DNA of 64,000 nt. It comes from Palsa-504 sp963844625. GTDB taxonomy: Bacteria > Actinomycetota > Actinomycetes > Streptosporangiales > Streptosporangiaceae. The notes below the pieces were generated by a model. That model had not been told where the DNA came from. It saw only the letters and a list, made by a program, of their open reading frames with translations, and did no database searches. Below are positions 34,232 through 40,453 of this stretch, piece by piece. The stretch spans positions 441,015 to 505,014 of the forward strand of contig CAWJPF010000035.1 of assembly GCA_963844625.1 (NCBI GenBank), written 5' to 3'. The number at the start of each line of letters is the position of its first letter. Within the stretch, counting starts at the first letter, position 1. The position numbers and the translations under genes were made by a program.

Positions 34232-34875
34232 AGGACGACGAGGTCACCGCCGCGCTGGACCGGGCGAGGCTGGCGGACACCCCGGCTAACCGCGAGCTGC
34301 TGGCCCGGCTGCGCCCCGGCGGGATCATCCTGGACGCGCCGCTGGTGCCCAACGCGGTCTGGGGCAAGGGCGACGAGGTGCTGTGGGCCAAGGGCCAGGG
34401 ATGCCTGCTGTTCGGCAACGACGGCACCGGCAAGACACAGCTCGCCGCGAACCTGACCCGCGCGCTGGCGGCCGGCGGGGATGTCCTCGGCTACCCGGTC
34501 CGCGATGACGGCGAACAAGATCCTTTTGCTGCTGATGGACAGGGGATCAAGGGCACCCCGCTTTCCACTCCTTACACCGCGTCCAAGCACGGAGTCGTGG
34601 GCATGAGCCTGGCCTTGGCGAACGAGCTGGCGGGACAGAACATCCGGGTCAACACCGTTCACCCCACCGGCGTCGCTACCGGCATGATGCCGGGGCTGCA
34701 CCCCCTGCTCGCCAACGAGCGCCCCGACCTGGCGCCCGTCTACGCTAACGCGCTGCCAGTGCAGCTGGTCGACGCCCGGGACGTGAGCAACGCGGTGCTC
34801 TTCCTCGTCTCCGATGAATCCCGTTACGTCACCGGCCTGGAGTTCAAGGTCAATGCCGGCCTCACCATACGATAG
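34228..34875 (+). pseudogene. Chimera: AAA ATPase N-terminus joined to an SDR C-terminus
   Basis: The first ~95 residues are the start of an AAA_25/RepA-like ATPase with Walker A LFGNDGTGKTQLA near 70. The natural continuation (KILLLLMDR) is seen one frame over at about 34515-34545. From about 34548 the frame encodes the second half of a short-chain dehydrogenase: GIKGTPLSTPYTASKHG with the catalytic YTASK, VNTVHPTGVATGM, and RYVTGLEFKV near the end, as in mycofactocin-associated SDRs. Neither half is complete, so this is a fusion scar where the element was cut into an SDR gene. Confidence 0.8.
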
Positions 34876-34891
34876 GCAGGCGATTCTCGCC

Positions 34892-36136
34892 ATGAATCCG
34901 GACGACCGCACGGCTGAGGAACGGCTCAAGGGCGGAAACGTCGACGGGGCGGTCCGGGTAGGGAACACGGTTCGCCGCGCGGCCGGCCCCTGGACGCCAG
35001 CCGTGCACGTACTGCTCGCCCACCTGGCAGACAAGAGATTCACGAGCGCCCCCCGGCCCCTCGGATTCGACGAGCAGGGCCGGGAGGTCCTCACCTTCCT
35101 GGAGGGCGAGACCATCGCAAACCGCAAGCCGCGGCCAGCCTGGGTCCACGCCGACGACACCCTTGACCAAGTCGCCCGCTGGATGCGCGCCTGCCACCAG
35201 GCCGTCGCCAACTTCGTCCCCCCGCCTGGCGCCGTCTGGCGCGGGGGTGGCACCTGGTCACCAGGCCTGATCATCGCCCACAACGACGCCGCCACCTACA
35301 ATGCTGCCTGGCACCAGGGCAAGCTCACCGGGTTCTTCGACTGGGACTTCGCCGGGCCCGCCACCCCGCAGTGGGACCTGGCCCTCACCGCCTTCAGCTG
35401 GGTGCCCCTGCACACCCGGCACTATGTCGCCGCCGAGGGGTTCACCGACTTCGCGGCCAGGCCCCGCCGACTCGACCGGTTCCTGGGTACCTACGGCTGG
35501 CCAGCAACTACCGGAGAATTCCTCGATGTCGTCGATGCGCGCATCAAGGCCCACGCCGACGGCATCCGCGACCTCGCCGCCGCCGGAGACGAGTCATTCG
35601 GGCGGCTGCTCCGCCAAGGCGTCCCCGACGCCCTCGACCAGGCTATCGCCGAACTGCCAGCTTCCCGCGGTAGCACTGAGCGAGACGGATGCCGCCAGGA
35701 CGGACGCAGAAACCTGACGGCCAGCCCCCCGCGTCGCACGGAATCCATTGCGTTTAACCTGCCTGCGCAGTCGATCCTCGCATGTCCTCCCGTGGCTTCC
35801 AGCCGCGAAGACTACTATCTGGGGCTTATTCCGCAGGGTCTGCGCGGGGCCGGTCAGCAACTGTTGTTCAGAATGCCGGACCCAATTTCCACGGTTTCTC
35901 CGGTCTCCGTGACGGCGGTCGCGCCCCGGATCGCGACGACCGGTTACCAGCCGCGTTCGCGCCATTCTTCCAGGTGCGGCCGCTCGGCGCCGAGCGTAGT
36001 ATCGGCTCCGTGCCCGGGGTACACCCAGGTAGCGTCCGGCGGCCGGCCGAAGACCTTGCTCTCCAGGCCGGTCATCAGGCTGTCGAAGTCCGCGGGCTGT
36101 GTTGTCCTCACAGGACCGCCGGGGAAGTGGGTCTAG
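34892..36136 (+). CDS. Aminoglycoside phosphotransferase-family protein with run-on C-terminus
   Basis: The first ~262 residues form an APH/choline-kinase-like protein: GGNVDGAVRVGNTVRR at the start, catalytic loop LIIAHNDAATYNAAW near 128-142 (HxDxxxxN pattern as HNDAATYN) and the metal site GFFDWDFAGPATPQWDLA near 148-165. Such kinases phosphorylate small hydroxyl compounds, sometimes antibiotics. After about 35677 the frame runs on for ~150 low-likelihood residues, crossing the antisense of the MBL fragment before stopping at 36134. The native stop has probably been lost. A short gap follows the SDR end. Confidence 0.72.
   Translation: MNPDDRTAEERLKGGNVDGAVRVGNTVRRAAGPWTPAVHVLLAHLADKRFTSAPRPLGFDEQGREVLTFLEGETIANRKPRPAWVHADDTLDQVARWMRACHQAVANFVPPPGAVWRGGGTWSPGLIIAHNDAATYNAAWHQGKLTGFFDWDFAGPATPQWDLALTAFSWVPLHTRHYVAAEGFTDFAARPRRLDRFLGTYGWPATTGEFLDVVDARIKAHADGIRDLAAAGDESFGRLLRQGVPDALDQAIAELPASRGSTERDGCRQDGRRNLTASPPRRTESIAFNLPAQSILACPPVASSREDYYLGLIPQGLRGAGQQLLFRMPDPISTVSPVSVTAVAPRIATTGYQPRSRHSSRCGRSAPSVVSAPCPGYTQVASGGRPKTLLSRPVIRLSKSAGCVVLTGPPGKWV
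35944..36126 (-). pseudogene. Duplicate C-terminal fragment of the MBL-fold hydrolase
   Basis: On the minus strand this stretch encodes FPGGPVRTTQPADFDSLMTG through PGHGADTTLGAERPHLEEW to RERGW and TAA. It corresponds residue by residue to the last 60 residues of the intact MBL hydrolase at 38039-38701, with about three-quarters identity and no gaps. The match stops abruptly at 36126. Nothing of the N-terminal metal-binding part (HxHxDH) is present, so the fragment is not functional. Confidence 0.88.
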
Positions 36137-36151
36137 ATCGGGAAGACATGA

Positions 36152-36190
36152 ACCCCGGAGCTTCGGCTCCTGGGGTCCTTCTGTTTCGTT
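36152..36190 (+). terminator. Rho-independent-type terminator
   Basis: ACCCCGGAGC-TTCG-GCTCCTGGGGT (36152-36176) forms a strong UUCG-capped stem with one bulged T, followed by the T-rich TCCTTCTGTTTC. It lies 16 bases after the stop of the phosphotransferase frame and would end plus-strand transcription. Confidence 0.65.
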
Positions 36191-36226
36191 CATCCTCAGC
36201 GTCCCGAGAACATCTCTTTGACGTGA

Positions 36227-36267
36227 CGAGACCCGATCACAGGGTTTGCGCCGGTGATCGGGTCTCG
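36227..36267. repeat. 14-base perfect inverted repeat next to the nuclease gene
   Basis: CGAGACCCGATCAC (36227-36240) and GTGATCGGGTCTCG (36254-36267) are exact inverted copies with a 13-base centre. It lies 26 bases beyond the stop of the PD-(D/E)XK gene (minus strand), without a T-tract on that strand. It could be a terminator hairpin or a recombination/binding site at the island edge. Confidence 0.6.
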
Positions 36268-36292
36268 GAAGTCTGTCTCGTGAGATGCAGTC

Positions 36293-37462
36293 TCAGGATA
36301 GGAGTTCCTGAGGCCGGTCGATGCCTGGATCGACCGCCGGTTGACGAGAGCTCAGGTACGTCAGCGTGAAGTCGATCAGATCAGTCAGGTCACGAGCCGA
36401 AGCACGTTCGAAGTCGACTTCAGCGATGGCCTGGAAGCGGAGCGCACCGTCACCGTAGAAGGCCGGTGAAGTGCGCCGTCGGTTGTTCGGACGCCCGTCC
36501 GGCAGAGGTGAACCTTTGAACCCGTGCACGATCACGCGCTCCCAATCGCCGTTGGCATTGGGGCGACTCGGTTTCTCCCTCCGCAGGAACTCGGCAAGAT
36601 CTGGGCGTTCTTCGGCGATTTGACCTTTGAGGCTCGCGTAGTCGATGTCGGTATCCATGCTGCGCGCCAGTTCGTACGCCGCTCTGCGCACCTCTTCGTC
36701 CTCCGCTTGGCCAGGGCGGGGGGCGAAATCGACACCGAATCGGAGTTCGCCTCCGGGCTTCGTCTCCCACCAGCGAATCTCCGCTATGAACGTGCGATCT
36801 GTGCCCTCGCCCCTCACCGGGGTCCACCCCTGGACCAGAGGCAAGCCGCCTCCGCTCGTGACGCCTGCCGATGCCAATCGCCCTCGGACGCGGAGATCCT
36901 GCGCAACGCGACGCGTGACCACTCGCGCGAGAAACTTCTGAGTTAGAGCACTGAGCGACGTCCAGCCCTCTGCGGATCGTATGTCGAACACCCCCGAGAT
37001 CATTCGATCCCATCCCTGGAGGACCCTGGCGGCCTCGCTTGCGAGAAGTCGTGCCAGTTCGTCGCTTACCTTCTCCCAACAGCTCACCAGGTCGCTCAGG
37101 CTAAGGAACCTCCATCGGTCGGAATCGGATGCCAGGCGCACTTTATCTGCGGTCAAGGCTGCCATGTAGAGATCCGGGCGCGATGCGAGCGCCTCGTACT
37201 TCTCCTGCTGTTCGACTGTCATGAGATGACCGAGCTTCACCTCGACCACGGCGGTCTTCGAGTCCGACGTCAGCAACAGGTCCGCATGGTTGTCGGCCAG
37301 CGCCTCGCGGGTGACGGCGTTGGGAACGAAGCCCACGAGTTCGGCCCAAGGCGATAGGTCGCGATCGCTCAGGAATTGGATGAGGTCCGACACGTTCGTC
37401 TCCTGGGCCAGCAGACGTTCCAACCCTCTGCCCCGAACCCACGGCGCTGCGTTCATGCTCAT
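36293..37462 (-). CDS. PD-(D/E)XK-like nuclease family protein
   Basis: The protein of about 389 residues has a PD-(D/E)XK-like core near residues 55-85: HADLLLTSDSKTAVVEVKLG, with D and ExK in the expected strands, followed by a helix MTVEQQEKYEALASR. The rest (GDWERVIVHGFKGSPLPDG, LRFGVDFAPRPG) is not recognised. Codon choice is less GC3-rich than in neighbours (many TCG, GAT, CTT, AGG), which suggests a foreign origin. The ATG at 37462 has no clear ribosome site; a TTG at 37501 is an alternative. It lies between the two copies of the MBL gene end, so a defence role is plausible but unproven. Confidence 0.6.
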   Translation of the reverse strand: MSMNAAPWVRGRGLERLLAQETNVSDLIQFLSDRDLSPWAELVGFVPNAVTREALADNHADLLLTSDSKTAVVEVKLGHLMTVEQQEKYEALASRPDLYMAALTADKVRLASDSDRWRFLSLSDLVSCWEKVSDELARLLASEAARVLQGWDRMISGVFDIRSAEGWTSLSALTQKFLARVVTRRVAQDLRVRGRLASAGVTSGGGLPLVQGWTPVRGEGTDRTFIAEIRWWETKPGGELRFGVDFAPRPGQAEDEEVRRAAYELARSMDTDIDYASLKGQIAEERPDLAEFLRREKPSRPNANGDWERVIVHGFKGSPLPDGRPNNRRRTSPAFYGDGALRFQAIAEVDFERASARDLTDLIDFTLTYLSSRQPAVDPGIDRPQELLS

Positions 37463-37503
37463 GGAAACAGCATGACCCACGTCTCGCTCGATCGAGTGCA
37501 ACA

Positions 37504-38035
37504 GAGAGCCGACGACAGGGGTTCGCCTCCGAGTGGATGACGACTGCTCCCGCTACAGAGCAGTTACTCGCGCTACAGGCAGCCCGAGCAGCACGTCCGC
37601 CGTCAGACGAGCCGGGTCCAGAGTCGATGATGTTCCAGGAGTACGTCAAGCTGCTTAAGCAGCACGGATTCCAGCTTCCGGCGCTTGTGCCGCAGGTGTA
37701 GCTGCACTACGACCCGTACACCTGGGCGCAGCGGGGAAAGGCAGGTCCGCTGGCCCGCCAGCGCATGGATTTCCTGATGCTGCTTCGAGGCCTGCGTTGG
37801 GTCGTCATCGAGATTGACGGTACCCAACACTACGCGACCGGGAAGCAGGCCAGCCCGCTGCGGGCACTGAAGAAGTCTGGCCAGCAGCAGGTCGCCATCC
37901 CGTGGATGGTCCAGGAGGAGCTTGTCGCCCAGAGGGTGCTGCGGTACGCGGAAGTGGCCTTCTTGGCAGCTCCTGGGCTCGCGGTGTTCCTTGACCGGAA
38001 AAAGGCACGTCTGACGGCACCCCATGAGGCCTACT
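37504..38035 (+). pseudogene. Mosaic of defence-like gene fragments (endonuclease-like and PIN-like)
   Basis: One frame reads FASEWMTTAPATEQLLALQA, GFQLPALVPQV, stop (TAG 37699-37701), LHYDPYTWAQRGKAGPLARQ and RMDFLMLLRGLRWVVIEIDG. That is the run of a PD-(D/E)XK-like endonuclease domain as in AbiJ-type or DUF559 proteins (D...E-x-D). At about 37853 it changes to LRALKKSG...VAIPWMVQEELVAQR, which resembles the middle of PIN-like DUF4935 proteins, then to unrelated sequence up to the MBL gene. Stop codon and fusions show that nothing here is intact. Family names are by recollection of motif style. Confidence 0.5.
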
Positions 38036-38038
38036 GGG

Positions 38039-38701
38039 TTACCAACCCCGGGCGCGCCACTCCTCCAGGTGCGGGCGCTCCGCGCCTAGGGTGGTGTCGT
38101 TGCCGTGCCCGGGGTAGATCCACGTCGCATCGGGCAGTCGTCCGAAGACGCGCTCTTCGAGGCCGCCCATCAGGCTGTTGAAGTCTTCCGGGCGTGTTGT
38201 CCGCCCAGGACCGCCCGGGAACAGCGAGTCCCCGGTGAACAGGTGCGGCTGGCCGGCCAGCTTGCCGCCCGCGTCATAGACCACCGCGATGCTGCCCGGC
38301 GTGTGCCCGCGCAGGTGCACGAAGGACACCGCGCAGTCACCAAAGGTCAGCACATCGCCGTCCTGGACGAGGTGGCTGACCGCGACGGGCAGCGCGTCCG
38401 CATCGGCCGGATGGGCGACCACCTCTGCGCCGGTGTGCTTCTGCACCTCCGCCAGCGCCTGCCAGTGATCGGCGTGCTGGTGCGTCGTCACGATCGAGCC
38501 GACGGGCGTGTCGCCGATAAGCTCGATCAGCCGGCCCGCCTCGTTGGCCGCGTCGACCACGATGGCCTGGCCGGTGCTCGTGCAGCGGAGCAGGTAAGCA
38601 TTGTTGTCCATAGGGCCCACGGCTATCTTGGTCACCGTCAGGCCGTCGATCTCGCGGGTGTCGGCCGGGCCGCCGACTTGTACGTCTCCGGAGTAGGTCA
38701 C
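38039..38701 (-). CDS. MBL-fold metallo-hydrolase (glyoxalase II-like)
   Basis: The 220-residue protein has the metallo-beta-lactamase motif TTHQHADHWQAL near 72-83 (HxHxDH), HLRGHTPGS near 128, TGDSLFPGGPGRT near 153 and IYPGHGNDTTLG near 195. This is the glyoxalase II/persulfide dioxygenase-like group that hydrolyses thioesters. Its start is divergent from the ornithine cyclodeaminase gene. The last 60 residues are duplicated at 35944-36126, so this gene forms the right border of the 1.9-kb insert. It appears complete and functional. Confidence 0.9.
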   Translation of the reverse strand: MTYSGDVQVGGPADTREIDGLTVTKIAVGPMDNNAYLLRCTSTGQAIVVDAANEAGRLIELIGDTPVGSIVTTHQHADHWQALAEVQKHTGAEVVAHPADADALPVAVSHLVQDGDVLTFGDCAVSFVHLRGHTPGSIAVVYDAGGKLAGQPHLFTGDSLFPGGPGRTTRPEDFNSLMGGLEERVFGRLPDATWIYPGHGNDTTLGAERPHLEEWRARGW

Positions 38702-38792
38702 TTTTAAAACTTATACCGAACGAGCATCCGTACCACGGTCACGTCACCGTATTCGCGGCCCGGGGTGACGCCTACGACAGCTGGAGACCCGC

Positions 38793-39818
38793 GTGAAAAT
38801 CCTCATCCTGGCCGCCCACCACGTGCATGAGCTGCTCGGATACCGCGAATGCGCGGACGTGATGCGGCAGGCGCTCGCGGACCTGGCCCGTGGCCGGATC
38901 GAGCAGCCGCTGCGGACCATCGTCCGGCCCCACGACGCGGCGGGCTTCATGGCGCTGATGCCCTCCTATAGCGGGGCTGCGGGCTACGGCCTGAAGGCGA
39001 TCTGTATCACCCCGGGCAACCCCGCCATCGGAAAAGACGCGCACCAGGGCGGGGTGCTGCTGTTCGCAGCGGCCACCGGAGAGCCGCTGGCGCTGGTAAA
39101 CGCGTCGGCAGTCACCGAGATCCGGACCGCGGCCACCTCCGCCCTGGCCACCGACCTGCTGGCCAGGCCCGGTGCCGCCCAGCTGGCCATCATCGGCACC
39201 GGCGTGCAGGCCAGGGCGCACGCGCGCGCCCTGGCCGCGACCCGCCCGCTCACCGGGATCCGCATCGCCGGGCGCGATCTCGCCCGCACCCGCCAGGTGG
39301 CCGCCGGACTGGCCGGGCAACTCGGCCTGCCGGTCACCGGTTACGACGTCGTGGCCGACGCGATCGCGGGAGCGGACATCGTCGTGACCGCCACCTCGTC
39401 GCCGCACCCGGTCCTGCAACGCGAATGGCTGTCCGCGGGCACGCACGTGAACGCGGTCGGCGCCTGCGTACCCGGCGACCGGGAGATCGACACCGCTACC
39501 ATGGCCAGCGCAGCCATCTTCGCGGACAGCCGCGAGTCCGTGCAGAACGAAGCCGGCGACTTCCTGCTGGCCCAGTCCCAGCTGGCCCAGTCCCAGCCGG
39601 CCCAGGCCCAGCCGGCCCAGGCCCAGCCCGTCGGCGCGGCCCTCACGATCCGTGCCGAGCTGGGCGAACTGCTCACCGGCACCGCCCCCGGCCGCGCCGA
39701 TGACGACGAGATCACTCTGTTCGAGTCCCTCGGCCTGGCCGCCGAAGACCTAGCTGCCGCCACCTACGTCTACAAGCAGGCCAACCAGCAAGGCGCAGGC
39801 ACCCGCGCCGACTTCTAA
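38793..39818 (+). CDS. Ornithine cyclodeaminase/mu-crystallin family protein
   Basis: The 341-residue protein has the family pattern: MKILILAAHHVHELLGY at the start, FMALMPSY near 53, GLKAICITPGNPA near 67, AVTEIRTAATSALATDLLAR near 108 and the NAD site AIIGTGVQARAHARAL near 133, then VNAVGACVPGDREID near 218. It could be an ornithine cyclodeaminase, alanine dehydrogenase or ketimine reductase. A tandem repeat of five residues (positions 39567-39626) is inserted in a surface loop near residue 260. Confidence 0.88.
   Translation: MKILILAAHHVHELLGYRECADVMRQALADLARGRIEQPLRTIVRPHDAAGFMALMPSYSGAAGYGLKAICITPGNPAIGKDAHQGGVLLFAAATGEPLALVNASAVTEIRTAATSALATDLLARPGAAQLAIIGTGVQARAHARALAATRPLTGIRIAGRDLARTRQVAAGLAGQLGLPVTGYDVVADAIAGADIVVTATSSPHPVLQREWLSAGTHVNAVGACVPGDREIDTATMASAAIFADSRESVQNEAGDFLLAQSQLAQSQPAQAQPAQAQPVGAALTIRAELGELLTGTAPGRADDDEITLFESLGLAAEDLAAATYVYKQANQQGAGTRADF
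39567..39626 (+). repeat. Four tandem 15-base units in the cyclodeaminase gene
   Basis: Two copies of CTGGCCCAGTCCCAG are followed by two copies of CCGGCCCAGGCCCAG, giving LAQSQ LAQSQ PAQAQ PAQAQ. The unit is 15 bases so the frame is kept. The two sub-types suggest separate duplication steps of an ancestral unit. Confidence 0.85.
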
Positions 39819-40453
39819 CCCCCACCCCGGCCCCGGCCCTTGACGTCCCACTCGCCCCAGCCGCCCCAGGCCTGGGCTTCCCCAGGGAAATCGGTGTGCC
39901 CAGGTTCCCTCCCAAGGGCTCAAAGTGCCTCCCGACCCGTGCCGCGCAGGGTGGGGGCGGCTGCTTCCCGTTCCGCCTGCCCCGCTAACCTCACCCGTCT
40001 CGTAGCCAGCGTCCGGCACGGCCGGAGCCGGATTAAGGCGGAAGATCCGAGCTATGCGGTAAATCCGGGCCCTTGGGGGGTACCGAAAATTCCGCGGAAG
40101 CCGGATTTTCCGTGTTGTTGCAGCGGCCACTCGCACCACGAGGCGCTCACGCAGCGTGGGACGCACTGGTATCGGGAGGGCGGTTCCGATGGGTGAGGTT
40201 CGGCGGGCTGATAGTTCGCGGAGCTGATATAGGCCCCCCAAGGGACCGGTACGCCACCGATCCCCTCGGGAGAGCCTTCCGGGGCGGCGTGCTTGGGTAT
40301 CGTGGGAGGTAGCGGGCCGGGCATAACGGGGGCTGATCCAGCGCTCATGACTTGGGCGGCGCTGCCCGGACGCGGAGTCCCCAAAATGTCAGACCCCCCG
40401 GCTACCATCGCCAAGCGACCCGTCCATCTATTGACCAAGAGAGCAGAGGCGCA
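39819..40453. other. Gene-poor stretch before uvrA
   Basis: No convincing gene is seen on either strand in these 635 bases. The left part is C-rich (many CCCC and CCAGG runs). The right part, about 150 bases before uvrA, should hold its promoter, but no clear LexA-type box was found. Confidence 0.5.

Noticed and set aside
39567..39626. Possible CRISPR-like or regulatory repeat array
   Set aside because: Units are 15 bases, contiguous and in frame within a conserved gene; no spacers.
39819..40453. Hidden gene between the cyclodeaminase gene and uvrA
   Set aside because: All frames are low-complexity or interrupted and no ribosome site or motif was found.
40073..40453. Longer N-terminus of UvrA
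   Set aside because: Sequence before the GTG at 40454 is not conserved in UvrA and the conserved protein begins ADRLVVRGA.
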